From NCBI RefSeq assembly GCF_002607855.1, contig NZ_AWQQ01000069.1:7970-68815 (forward strand): a stretch of 60,846 nt of DNA. Direction: 5' to 3'. Of the stretch, positions 6,202 to 15,696 are shown piece by piece. Every line of letters begins with the position of its first letter. Within the stretch, counting starts at the first letter, position 1. The DNA comes from Desulforamulus profundi (GTDB lineage Bacteria; Bacillota_B; Desulfotomaculia; Desulfotomaculales; Desulfotomaculaceae). Position numbers and translations under genes: made by a program. The notes under the pieces are model-generated. The model saw only the letters and a list, made by a program, of their open reading frames with translations. It was not told where the DNA came from and did no database searches.

Positions 6202-7524
6202 TCATTTCCTTTGGGTACAATAACTCTTCAGTGCCTGAATTATTTGCTTGACAGGATTTTCCACTCGCCAGCTTTTTGGCTCAGTCACTCCCTGGACAAT
6301 GCCGGCCAGGCGGAACCAGTAAGCCAAATAGCGGTAGAAGGGCAAGAAAAATATGACCCACCATATTTTTTTTAATTTTTCCCTGTAAGAATCTTTCACA
6401 CTGTGGTAAGACACGACAAAATACAAAATTTCAAGTATCAGGTAACAAACAAATAATCCGATCATTGCCACCAACACCAACGGCAGGGAGTAACCAAGAA
6501 AGTATAAAAAGGGAATCAAGAAAGTCCATACCAACCTTGAAAATGCCAGCGTATGGTCCAGGATCAGGATCCGCCCCACAAAGTCTCGCATTGCCCGAAA
6601 GGCTACGGGAATCGTCTTGTTATACATGGCAATCACTTCAATTTCTCCCCGCTGCCAGCGGACCCGTTGGGAATACAACCGGGCTAATGATTCGATTGGC
6701 TCAACATAGGCAATTGCATCCACGCTGCCAATCCGCCTCCCGGTAGATTTAGTGATGTTTCTGATATGAAAAGTCAAATCGGTATCTTCTGAAACTGTCC
6801 GTTCTTGGTATAAAAAGGATTGTAGCATGGTTTCCCGGCGGAATATAGAAAAGGCGCCGGATAAGGTAAAAAGGGTATTGGTAATGGTTTGGTAACGCCT
6901 GCCTACATCGAAAGCCACCAGGTACTCTATCATTTCACAGTAATTAATCATGTCGATCAGCCGGGGGTTTCCCTTAACTTCCTTATCAACCCGGATGCTT
7001 CCGGTTGCCGCAACCAGTGCGGTGTCATTTTCAAATGTTTGAACAATATGCATGACCGCATCTTTATCCAGCCAGCTATCGGAATCCAAATTGATTAAAT
7101 AGGTCCCCTGACCGGAATACATGCCAACATTTAAGGCAATCGATTTACTAGGCCGGTCCACCGAGGTCCACATAAGGGACATGTTCCGGTATTTGTATTG
7201 AAATTGCTGGAACACCTCAAAACTGTTATCTTTACTGCCATTATCCACACAGATAACCTGAATATATTCTACAGGGTAGGTTTGATTGATGATGGACAGC
7301 AGGCATTTTTCCAGGGTCGCAGCGGAATTGTATACAGGAACAACAATGGTGACATAGGGGTAATACGTTAAATGTTCCTTTTTCCCCAGCTTTCCCTCAC
7401 CATAAAAGAGCAAGGTTGTAAAATAACCCACCGCCACAGAAACATCTGCAACCAGGGGCACTAACAGCCAGATCCCCCAAAAGATCATAAAGTCAAGTGC
7501 CCTTTCCAGTAATACTTGCGTCAT
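6202..7524 (-). CDS. XrtG-associated family-2 glycosyltransferase
   Basis: 440 residues. An N-terminal membrane helix (~8-38) precedes a GT-A catalytic domain: VTIVVPVYNSAATLEKCL, a DSDS metal-binding motif near residue 147, and an RVRWQRGE motif (QxxRW type) near 285. Several membrane helices follow (~310-410). This architecture is that of processive, membrane-bound family-2 transferases. It matches the glycosyltransferase (TIGR03111-type) that travels with Gram-positive exosortase XrtG. It overlaps the exosortase gene by 32 bp and ends the operon. It probably builds or attaches a surface glycan outside the cell, but the substrate is unknown. Confidence 0.82.
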   Translation of the reverse strand: MTQVLLERALDFMIFWGIWLLVPLVADVSVAVGYFTTLLFYGEGKLGKKEHLTYYPYVTIVVPVYNSAATLEKCLLSIINQTYPVEYIQVICVDNGSKDNSFEVFQQFQYKYRNMSLMWTSVDRPSKSIALNVGMYSGQGTYLINLDSDSWLDKDAVMHIVQTFENDTALVAATGSIRVDKEVKGNPRLIDMINYCEMIEYLVAFDVGRRYQTITNTLFTLSGAFSIFRRETMLQSFLYQERTVSEDTDLTFHIRNITKSTGRRIGSVDAIAYVEPIESLARLYSQRVRWQRGEIEVIAMYNKTIPVAFRAMRDFVGRILILDHTLAFSRLVWTFLIPFLYFLGYSLPLVLVAMIGLFVCYLILEILYFVVSYHSVKDSYREKLKKIWWVIFFLPFYRYLAYWFRLAGIVQGVTEPKSWRVENPVKQIIQALKSYCTQRK

Positions 7525-8716
7525 TTTCGATGTTCTCCCGGACTATTTTTAATGATGGTTTGGTCAAAATCTCCCAGTACAGGGCAACAATCAGGATAAA
7601 GAATACCAGCCTGCCCAAAATTGAATGGGCAATAGAAGCAATATCGCGGCCAAACCAGTGAATAGAAAATACAACGATAAAAAGACGTAAGAGATTAATG
7701 GCGTAAACACAGACCACAGCCACCAGAGAGAATATCGCCTTTCTGGTAGGTTTGTAAGGAGGGTAGAATATAATCAACCCCAGTAAGATACACATTTCCA
7801 GGAGACCTGAGTTTTCGATGTCAACATTAAGGACAGTCCAGCTATTGTCTACCTCGGTCATAATTAAAAGAGTACCCACTGCACGGTCAAAAACATCAGT
7901 CCTGATATCAACATAATTTAACAAGTGGTGCAAGATTACGGCAGCCTGGTGTTCCAACTGGTATTCCACAAAAGAACCGCGCAAAAAGGAAACCAGTAGG
8001 AAGGTAAAACCCACAGCGCCCCAGATATAATAAAAAAGCCAAATACGGTGTCTGTAAAAAAATACTGTTACCGCTATCCAAAAGATTGATACAGCAGTAA
8101 GACTTAATTTGTTCTTAACCATAACAGGAAAAGGTGTCCACATGATATCGCCATAATCGGGTAAGCGATCACCGGCGCTCCCAATACCCGTTAAGTAAAA
8201 ATTTACCGGTTGAGACGGGTAAACATTGAGATCCTCCATTGGAATGGCAAATTCGAATCTGGTTCCTCCCTCCCTGAGTCCGTCCCCCCATTCACCCCGG
8301 TAGTCGGATAAAAATTTACCGGTAACTGAATATAACCTAATATCAACTTCCCCACTACTCTCTCCTGGGTTAAAGGTGATTTCGGTAAATTTATCAATAC
8401 TGTCCTTGTAACTTCCGTTGGCGTTGATATCAAAAAACATCCGGAATTGTAAAGTACCCGTTGGTTTACCTGTCACAGGATGTCTTTCAATCATAAAGTA
8501 CAATTGTTTTTCATTTTCTGTAGTTCCCCAGGAGAGCTTTTTCAAATCAAGCCCGGCCGAACCATCACCCTCCCTGTCTGATAAAACAGTCCGGCCGCGC
8601 CAGTCTTCAAACTTTCCGTCCAACCTGATATTCTGTTCAGCCCCGGAGGAAGAGGCAAAAAACAAAAAGAGCAGAGCAACCAGTAAAGTTCCGAACATAG
8701 GACTTGTTTTTATCAT
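7493..8716 (-). CDS. xrtG: Exosortase XrtG-like, fused to an N-terminal beta-sandwich domain
   Basis: 407 residues. A signal peptide (1-26) leads into a ~170-residue extracellular beta-rich domain starting IRLDGKFEDWRG, like DOMON/CBM9 sugar-binding folds. The C-terminal half is a multi-helix exosortase domain (Gram-positive XrtG type). Exosortases use Cys, Arg and His: the conserved Arg (NLLR, Arg344) and His (AHSILG, His364) are present. At the Cys position the sequence reads ENSGLLEM, so Asn302 replaces Cys; the nearest Cys is 309. Family members normally have ~190 residues and lack the added domain. The gene overlaps its upstream neighbour by 4 bp (ATGA). Normally this family sorts proteins at the membrane. 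Here activity is questionable. Confidence 0.78.
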   Translation of the reverse strand: MIKTSPMFGTLLVALLFLFFASSSGAEQNIRLDGKFEDWRGRTVLSDREGDGSAGLDLKKLSWGTTENEKQLYFMIERHPVTGKPTGTLQFRMFFDINANGSYKDSIDKFTEITFNPGESSGEVDIRLYSVTGKFLSDYRGEWGDGLREGGTRFEFAIPMEDLNVYPSQPVNFYLTGIGSAGDRLPDYGDIMWTPFPVMVKNKLSLTAVSIFWIAVTVFFYRHRIWLFYYIWGAVGFTFLLVSFLRGSFVEYQLEHQAAVILHHLLNYVDIRTDVFDRAVGTLLIMTEVDNSWTVLNVDIENSGLLEMCILLGLIIFYPPYKPTRKAIFSLVAVVCVYAINLLRLFIVVFSIHWFGRDIASIAHSILGRLVFFILIVALYWEILTKPSLKIVRENIENDASITGKGT

Positions 8717-11700
8717 GCAGTTTCACCCGCCCGCTTAACACGATAGAGGATAAAGATAAGTAAGAGGAGTGAACCTGCAGAAAGACCGATACCCAATAAC
8801 TGGATGGGTATTAATGAGCGTTCTATGGTAATGACATGACTGCCGGCAGGTAGGTCTAATTGTAAAAGGTTTTCAAATTTACTATAGGGAGTTAAAACAC
8901 CATCAATGGTTACTTTCATGTTATTCTGGGCTACTACCGGGACAATGGCCCCCAGGTTCCGCTCCGAACGGTAATGAATTTGATAACCATTTTTAGTCAC
9001 CTTAAAATCAGCGAGGGGAATGATGTTCCAGGCATGATATTGGGAGCTAAGGCCTAAAATTTCCCTTAGCAGATCTAAAGTAACCTTGTCCCCGGTAAGA
9101 AAGGCCTGGTGAATCAGATTGCCTCCCAAAAAGCCGATCTTTTTCCCGTCCACCAGCTTATACCCGTAAACAGGAGCTTCATTACCATGATAGATAAATT
9201 TCAGTTCCACGTTATCCAATCCCAGCGGTACATAAAACGTTACCTTATCCAAACCTGCGGGGACGGGTGAATTTGGGGTGGCTGTTGCGGACCAGAGGGG
9301 TACAGAAAGGTTCTTTCCCTGTCCGAAAATCTCCAGGCGACTGTCCAGCAAAACCGGCTCACCGGCAACCCCTAAAAATTGTGGTGTTCCGGACAATACA
9401 TTCTTTGACATCCCGGCCAGGTCTACCAATACTTGACCGCCTGCTGCCGCATAGTTCCTGACCGTTTCTTCCGCCTTTGATTTCACCTGCCACTCGGCCC
9501 CTGCCAGCAAAATCGTGGGATACTTCCTTAAAAAAGTGGGAGAATAGTCATCTATATAACGGGACACCCCCATCTCCACTTCAGGAAACAATAACCCTAC
9601 GATTTCTGCATACTTTCCAATCACCAGGCATTTATAACTCTTCTCAACCAGATAGGGACCGTGATCATTGCTCAAGATGCTATAATAACCATCTGTTCCC
9701 CGCCGGTGGTAACCTGCAAGCATTGCAGCTTTGCGAAATTCTTCCGGATTTGTTAACACAGCGTCTGCAACCGCCATGTCTGTTATTCCCAGGTACAGGC
9801 CGGAGCGAAACAAAAATGGGTAATACTGTTGATCCAATCCATGGTTTGAAAAGATAATCTGTTTAGACGTCCAGTTCCCCTGCCAGACCCAACCGGTTCC
9901 TCGCCCATGACCGGGATGCGAGGAAAGTAAAAAAGACGGACTAGAATCTGCCTTTCTTAAATCAATCAAAGAATGACGCCAGCCGGTGGGATTCTGTAGT
10001 AATTCCGAACTTGGCAAACCAGGCCTGTCTTTTTCTGTCTTAGCCAGAAGTCCCAAAGAAAAGAGGCAATCTGTCATTAAAACCAGGAAAATCCCTGCCA
10101 GCAGTACCGCAGGGGCCTGTTTAAAACGTAATAACCAGTGCTGCTTGTTGCGTGTGGTGAAGGCAACCCCCGAAACCAGCAATCCAAGGGAAGCAAAATC
10201 GGTAAAACAGAGCGGCCAGGTCAGTTGACTCAAAGGAAGCAGGTGATAGATGGGCTCCAGGGAAGGAAAGGTGAGCACCATCAGGACAATGCCGCACATC
10301 GTTAAACTCCTGGCCCAGGACAGTTTTAACCGCCAAGTCAGGAAGTTTGCCAGAATTACAAAGAGTAAACTTATTCCCCAGTAAAAACTGTCGTGATCGG
10401 AAAAACGATAAAATGGGTCCAGGGCAATGGTGGCTGGAATGAGCCCGCTGCCGGCAGTGGATGTCCCGGTGTCCATGTGATTATTTAAAATAGGTAAAAG
10501 CCACCATGCAGATACCAAAATACCGGCTGTCAGGACAAGAATGCCCCGCAAGCAGTCCTTAAAACTGCACCCTTGAAAAATCCACAGGAAAAAGGTGAAC
10601 AGGAACAGGCACAGGAAGTATCCCACACCGGTGTAAACCTGACCCAGGTTTACCAGTTGAAAAAGGAAAACAGTTATCGGAATGGCATAAATGGATTTCC
10701 TATTCTCCAGTACCCTGAGGTACATTTCAAGCAATACCGGCAGCAGGGCGGTAACCATGACCCTTGGCAGGTTGCCATCGACAAAGGCCACGTGGAGGTT
10801 AGTAATCCATACTGTCCAGATGATTCCGACTAATGTGGCGGGCCATAATCCCAGCCGCCGCTGAAAAATGAGACAGGAAAAACCCCCCAGCAGATAACAC
10901 GTAAAAATAAAATACTTACCTGCTAAAATGAAGTCTCCCGTAATTGCACGGAAAAATGCCAGTAAATAATAAGACAGCGACCCCCAGTATATGAAGGGAT
11001 CAAAGGAGGTATAGGAATATTCGAAAAACTGGGGAAAGTAATTTCCCTTTCTAAATTCATTATAAACATATTCTGCATGCCGGAGGTGCAACGAAGTGTC
11101 CGCCCCCCACGGGTAGTGCTGACCAGCCGGCGGGAAAAGGATGTTATAGTAAGCGACAATGGCAAATAGACTAATAACAGCCAGAGCCAACACCCAGTGT
11201 CCGGTGGCATACTTGCTGGGATTGCCGGTGGAAATTTCCCTGTCATTATGCTCGACAGCGTTTTCCTTATTTTCATCTTGTATTGGTACGGATGGCACAG
11301 GTTCTACACCGGCAGCGGCTTCTTTTTTAAACTCTGACGGCACCTCATACTGTTCCGGATTTTGAAGAATACGGTCAAACTCTTGATAGCGATTGGACAC
11401 CTCAATGCCTCTGGTGGGTGTCTCCCAGACGGATAGTGTATTAAGACTCAGGCCAAGGTCTGCAAGGGTGTCTTCTAAACGGTTATAGAAATAAAGGGCC
11501 ATGTTTTCAGTGGTTGGCTGAATGATGTTAAAGGGGTAAACTTCATTTAAGATGGTATTTTCATAGGGAACAAATACGGTTTTAATGGACTCGATAACTT
11601 TTGTAAAGGTTACCAGCTCCGGGTTGTCTGAGTTTACCCGGGCGCTGATTTGCACCTGCCAGGAGTGGGCGTGTACAGGCCCGGCAGTTCCGCTAAATGA

Positions 11701-12213
11701 AACAAAATGCCGCGCGTTCAAAAAGCAAACCATTTTAATGGTGTAGAGTGAGCCGTTTGTAAAGGGTTTAATCTCTTGAATGCTGACGGAATGTAAGTTT
11801 TCTCGGGAACTCCTGTCACCACCGGTGTTGTTTGTCTTACCAATGGTAATCAACTGGTTAACCAGATGATGATAAAGTTCAAGCTCTTTTTCCAACCGGG
11901 CTATTTCCGATTCAACAGACTTGATCAATGCTTCTTTTTCTCTGACAATTTTTTTCGTTTCTTCTACCGTTGATTCAGCCCGTTGTAGCGCTTGATCTTC
12001 AATTTCCCTCGCTATTTTCTTACTTTCGGCCAGGGCTCTTTCTACAGTCATCACTTCTGCTTCCCTGGCAGCCAGTTGGCATTTCAGAATGGTAATTTTA
12101 TCCTCGGATTGCTTTTTCTGGTTGATTAGTGCTTGCAGTTCTTGTTTGAGTATTTCTATAACGTTATTTTCAAGACAAGCGATCTTGATCTCCCCCATTT
12201 TAGGAAGAACCAC
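8713..12213 (-). CDS. PTPS-related giant membrane protein of XrtG clusters
   Basis: 1166 residues. An N-terminal coiled coil (~10-115) is followed by a 6-pyruvoyl-tetrahydropterin-synthase-like domain (~145-290) with HAHSW (His181, His183) and LSVWETPTRG. These motifs mirror LHGHTW and ISVWESPDA in the QueD encoded at 51052-51441. The catalytic Cys region of QueD (DCARLHG) is replaced by AGPVHA, so pterin chemistry is unlikely. A linker and about a dozen membrane helices (~335-720) follow, then a large outside beta-rich region and a final membrane helix (~1125-1150). The combination corresponds to the PTPS_related family co-occurring with XrtG. The start could be ATG at 12198. Function unknown; a membrane glycan or export role is inferred from context. 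Confidence 0.75.
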   Translation of the reverse strand: MVLPKMGEIKIACLENNVIEILKQELQALINQKKQSEDKITILKCQLAAREAEVMTVERALAESKKIAREIEDQALQRAESTVEETKKIVREKEALIKSVESEIARLEKELELYHHLVNQLITIGKTNNTGGDRSSRENLHSVSIQEIKPFTNGSLYTIKMVCFLNARHFVSFSGTAGPVHAHSWQVQISARVNSDNPELVTFTKVIESIKTVFVPYENTILNEVYPFNIIQPTTENMALYFYNRLEDTLADLGLSLNTLSVWETPTRGIEVSNRYQEFDRILQNPEQYEVPSEFKKEAAAGVEPVPSVPIQDENKENAVEHNDREISTGNPSKYATGHWVLALAVISLFAIVAYYNILFPPAGQHYPWGADTSLHLRHAEYVYNEFRKGNYFPQFFEYSYTSFDPFIYWGSLSYYLLAFFRAITGDFILAGKYFIFTCYLLGGFSCLIFQRRLGLWPATLVGIIWTVWITNLHVAFVDGNLPRVMVTALLPVLLEMYLRVLENRKSIYAIPITVFLFQLVNLGQVYTGVGYFLCLFLFTFFLWIFQGCSFKDCLRGILVLTAGILVSAWWLLPILNNHMDTGTSTAGSGLIPATIALDPFYRFSDHDSFYWGISLLFVILANFLTWRLKLSWARSLTMCGIVLMVLTFPSLEPIYHLLPLSQLTWPLCFTDFASLGLLVSGVAFTTRNKQHWLLRFKQAPAVLLAGIFLVLMTDCLFSLGLLAKTEKDRPGLPSSELLQNPTGWRHSLIDLRKADSSPSFLLSSHPGHGRGTGWVWQGNWTSKQIIFSNHGLDQQYYPFLFRSGLYLGITDMAVADAVLTNPEEFRKAAMLAGYHRRGTDGYYSILSNDHGPYLVEKSYKCLVIGKYAEIVGLLFPEVEMGVSRYIDDYSPTFLRKYPTILLAGAEWQVKSKAEETVRNYAAAGGQVLVDLAGMSKNVLSGTPQFLGVAGEPVLLDSRLEIFGQGKNLSVPLWSATATPNSPVPAGLDKVTFYVPLGLDNVELKFIYHGNEAPVYGYKLVDGKKIGFLGGNLIHQAFLTGDKVTLDLLREILGLSSQYHAWNIIPLADFKVTKNGYQIHYRSERNLGAIVPVVAQNNMKVTIDGVLTPYSKFENLLQLDLPAGSHVITIERSLIPIQLLGIGLSAGSLLLLIFILYRVKRAGETA

Positions 12214-12230
12214 CCCAAGGTTTTGCCCGG

Positions 12231-12698
12231 CTATTGCTTAACAGCTAAGGTCGGTAAATACAAAACCTGACCGGTTAAGCCTTCCATCGTATCTAAGGAT
12301 TGTTTGTATTTTTCAAGGATTTCTCCAAACTCTTGCCTGAAATGCTGTGCCTTCTGGCGCAACTTTTCCAGTTCCTGTTGTTTTTTCTGTAATTCTTCCT
12401 CAGCTTTTTCCAGCATCCTTTGAGCCGTTTCCCTGGCCTCTTCTTCAATCCTGGAGGCATTTTTTTGAGCAGTGATCAAAACATCTGCTATGGCATGCTC
12501 GCGGTCGATATATACCTGCAACTGTTGTTCTAAGGCCGCTACCCTTTCCCGAGATTCTGTCAGTTCATTTTTTAGCTTTGCAATTTCCTCCTGAAGGGAA
12601 GTGACCTTTTGCTGGTGTTCTTTGTCCATTTTTTCTATCTCATTGAGGACCTCGCCGGGCTTATAACCAAACAAAGTTTTGTTAAATGATTTAACCAT
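12231..12698 (-). CDS. DivIVA-like coiled-coil protein
   Basis: 155 residues from the ATG at 12696-12698, chosen over upstream in-frame ATGs because GGAGAG is properly spaced from it. The opening FNKTLFGYKPGEVLNEIE resembles the membrane-binding N-terminus of DivIVA/GpsB proteins, with an aromatic and a Gly-Tyr-Lys before the first coil. The rest is continuous heptad coiled coil to ~140. DivIVA proteins recognise curved membrane at septa and poles and recruit partners. Seventeen bp separate it from the PTPS-related gene, so it is part of the operon and could place the XrtG machinery at poles or septum (inference). Confidence 0.65.
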   Translation of the reverse strand: MVKSFNKTLFGYKPGEVLNEIEKMDKEHQQKVTSLQEEIAKLKNELTESRERVAALEQQLQVYIDREHAIADVLITAQKNASRIEEEARETAQRMLEKAEEELQKKQQELEKLRQKAQHFRQEFGEILEKYKQSLDTMEGLTGQVLYLPTLAVKQ

Positions 12699-12737
12699 GT
12701 TCATCACTCTCCGGTTATTCATTTCTATTTTTTTATT

Positions 12738-14928
12738 TTATTTTATTGAACCGAAAGTTTCAGCCACCTGTTGATAACCTTGTTTTAACCGGGTCCGGTA
12801 GGACGGTGTATCCCAGCCGGGCCACAAGTAGGGACTTATGCCTGTCTTAAAATCCTCTCCTGCTCTGGGCTGGTAATCCAGTAATTTACCGTCGTTTGTT
12901 ACAGCAACATAGAACAGGAATCCCTCGGTCTTTTTAAAACCTATTTGATTTCTCTCAATCCTATCCTTTTGGGGGATAACCGGCCGTTGGTCGTAGAGAA
13001 CCAGGTGAGAAGAGGGATCTCCCACGTTTAAAAGCAGCCAGGGAAGTCGTATATATAATCTTTGTCCGGAATCATCAACAAACCAGTGGGACAGTGAGTC
13101 ATAGTCCGTGCTGGCCGGATCAAAATTACCGTAATGAAGTTTGCTTTCGTCCGCATAGATTTCCGGATGGATTGTGCCATCCTGCAGCGACACCTGCCGG
13201 CGGTTAACCAGGGGACGTACAGGTATAAATGATGGATCTTTCCCCGGGTTTGACATGAATTTAGGAACAGACCGGTTATAATCCGGTCTTGCCAGCAGGC
13301 GGGCTCCGCCGGAACCACTTATCTGCAGTAAAAATTCCGCCCCGCTGGGCAATGCCGGTAATCCTTGCAGCGGTAACCTGTTACTCCCATTCTGCCGGCC
13401 AAAGGTATCAATGGCAATGGATAACGCTAATTCTTTCTCTTTTGCGAAAAGCTCTAACCCCCTTTGGCCGGTTAGTTCTACCATCAGATAAAGATAGGCG
13501 GCATCCGCTTTTGCATAGAGAGCTGAAATAATATTTTGGTCATTGTGATCCGCCTGCCAGACTAAATCAAACTCACTGCCCAAAGGATGAAAGGGTGGTT
13601 CACAGGCCAGAATACCGTAATTTTGTTCGGGGTCCATAGCGTTATGCCAGTAGATATGTCGTTCATAGGGTATCATAAAGGGCTCTGTTATCCAGGTTTT
13701 CTTGGCCCATTCGTCAGCCCATTGGAAAATGCTCCCCCCGGCATATCCTTCTTTCATAATGGTTTTCATCATCCGGGCAATCATTTCACCCTGTTGCTTT
13801 TCACTGACACCGCCGTGATGCAGCCTTCCGGGTGCATGTGAGCCGTATTCAGGGAGGTTGACATGCCAAACTCTGCCACTAGCGCCGGGTAAGGCGGGTG
13901 TACTTCCATAAAATGCTTTAAATACCCACCGTAACGGAATACCCCCTGTTCATCGGTATACCCGGCATACCTGGCATCTCGATAGATAAAATCCGGGTAA
14001 TTGGGATAAATGTGATAGGCCCCAAACAACCCGCCCAGTGACTTTGGACCGGGGAACAGGTGGGCCGGGTTTATTTCTTCGGCATCATCGGGATTCTTCC
14101 CTTGCATATATGCCGTTGTATGTTTCAGCGGGTCAAGGGTAGGCCAGCTGACAAAGGCCACCGGCATCTGCCAGCGATACTTATCAACTGAATAACTTAC
14201 TGCAAAATCACACATTGCTGCCAGCCATACCTCAGAGGCACTGGCATTACCGGCTCTTATAAAGTTGCCGTTATATTCTTTTTTTTCTGGATTGGCCTCA
14301 TTTGTGCTGTGTACTTCCTCAGGAAGCAACTCCCGTCCCACCATAAGGCCCAGCAGGTAAGGAGAAACATTTGCACGGTATGTCCCCCAGGCCCTCCCCG
14401 CTCTCTCGGTATATCCGCACAACCGTGAATTGCATCGATGACCCTTGCAATTTCCTGCCTGTAATTCTCTAAGTAAGTATTTTGATACAAATTACCATCC
14501 GGGACATCTTCATCCGGCCAGATTTCCTGTAGCAACCATAATCTTGGTCCGCCGGGTCTCATGTTAAATTCGTAGAGGGCCTCATAAAAAGTCGGGTCCA
14601 GCAAAGTGTAAACACGGATCGTATTGGCATTCATATTCGCGATCTGTTCAAACCATTCAAGATAAATCCTCTTGTTGGCCGGAAATTCCGTAAACCAGCG
14701 TCCGGGCAGGGCCGTTCCAATATTGACCCCTTTAACCGGTAAGCGATGCCAGGTACTTTCTGAATAGACCTCCAGATAACGCCCCGCGGTACGGGCCACC
14801 ATCTTTATGCCGTCCTTTTCAGCATACTCCTGGGGTGTCTTGGTGTGATGATTACTGGGAAAACACCCGGGCAGAAGGATTAAACACAAGAAAAAACCTA
14901 ACAAGTAAGGTGTTTTTGGCTTAAACAT
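12738..14928 (-). CDS. Glycoside-hydrolase-like lipoprotein, two frameshifts
   Basis: Restoring one base near 13823 and one near 14405 gives a single 730-residue protein. The signal ends in a lipobox (LLPGC). A TIM-barrel-like domain follows (VKGVNIGTALPGRWF, NANTIRVYTLLDP, a GLMVGREL block, ALVAEFGMSTS with a candidate catalytic Glu, SIFQWADEW). A C-terminal beta-sandwich (~from 420) resembles the carbohydrate-binding domain on the neighbouring exosortase. The pattern resembles GH2/GH5-type enzymes; the precise family and sugar are not recognised. It is first in the operon, behind an extended -10 promoter, and ends 39 bp before the DivIVA-like gene. Both breaks are single-base losses, so they may be sequence errors. 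Confidence 0.6.
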
Positions 14929-15017
14929 GTTCTAGCCCTCTCGTGAAAATATGTTATAACGTAATTTTTAATGCTTTTTGCAGGATTCTCTGACAAAATA
15001 ATCCTTCGGTTCCCTCT

Positions 15018-15026
15018 ATTATATCA
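15018..15026 (-). promoter_or_regulatory. Extended -10 promoter of the XrtG operon
   Basis: On the minus strand TGATATAAT forms an extended -10 box about 90 nt before the first operon gene (14928). No good -35 is present, as is common with extended -10 promoters. The surrounding region 14940-15250 is AT-rich and otherwise featureless. Confidence 0.4.
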
Positions 15027-15253
15027 TTACAAGTTGTTCATAGTATAAAATGTTTATGAAGTTATATATAATTGACCAATTTTATTGTATCAGCGCATCT
15101 CTCGACATTTTCTCAACATGGAGTTTCCCAGATCAAATGATATAAAAAAGTGTGAATATAGAAAAGGAAATAATGGCTAGGAAGTAAAATATACAATTTT
15201 ATAAGTATGGTATTTACATAGCATGATAGTTTAAGAAGGAGTTATCGCTTAAA

Positions 15254-15379
15254 ATGTATTACATTGGGTATAGTGGGAAAGAGTACGTCTCATCTGAACC
15301 TACCTATGGACATTATTACGGTACAACCTGCCTTATCCTGGTGATAAAACATAAGACCACCAAAGTAAAGCACCCTTGA
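15254..15379 (+). CDS. Possible small Tyr-rich protein
   Basis: ATG at 15254 opens a 41-residue frame containing MYYIGYSGKEY and TYGHYYGTTC, with AAGGAG 12 nt upstream. Five tyrosines in the first 25 residues and a basic tail are the only notable traits. I recognise no family. It could be a chance frame in an AT-rich gap. Confidence 0.25.
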   Translation: MYYIGYSGKEYVSSEPTYGHYYGTTCLILVIKHKTTKVKHP

Positions 15380-15519
15380 TACTAAAATTCAAAAAAATTA
15401 ACAAATTCGAGAAAAAGAAAAAGGAACTTTTATACTTTAGTAGAATACTGATACTTAAATGTGGATTTACAAAACCAAATACTATTAAACTCCGAGCTTC
15501 TGGACCTACAATAATTCTT

Positions 15520-15645
15520 TATCATGGTCCTTAAGCCGATAGGGTTTGTTTGGAAACGGACAAGCCTCCCGGTGCGGAAAGGAGGGAATCGACAGCGGTT
15601 TATATTGCCGTGTACTGCCTTTTTCGCACAGTACACGGCTTTTTA
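15520..15645 (+). promoter_or_regulatory. Structured leader upstream of tupA, candidate Moco/tungsten-cofactor riboswitch
   Basis: A conserved-looking RNA block (GCCTCCCGGTGCGG, then AAAGGAGGGAATCGAC, 15564-15592) contains a CCTCC/GGAGG stem. It is followed at once by an intrinsic terminator (15607-15645) and then by the lipoprotein and tupA genes. Molybdenum/tungsten-cofactor riboswitches are known ahead of oxyanion transporters and use GGAGG-type purine-rich loops. The position and terminator argue for attenuation control. The class assignment is from memory and uncertain. Confidence 0.4.
15607..15645 (+). terminator. Attenuator terminator of the tup leader
   Basis: GCCGTGTACTG (15607-15617) pairs perfectly with CAGTACACGGC (15629-15639) and is followed by TTTTTATTTT. 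It lies between the structured leader and the first gene, 52 nt ahead of its start, so premature termination is the probable control step. Confidence 0.8.
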
Positions 15646-15696
15646 TTTTATTAAGTGTACTGTGTATTCAACAACCATATTAAGGAGGGAAAAAGA

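Noticed and set aside
15430..15636. 68-codon minus-strand frame over the tup leader
   Set aside because: It is antisense to the structured leader and terminator and has no ribosome site.
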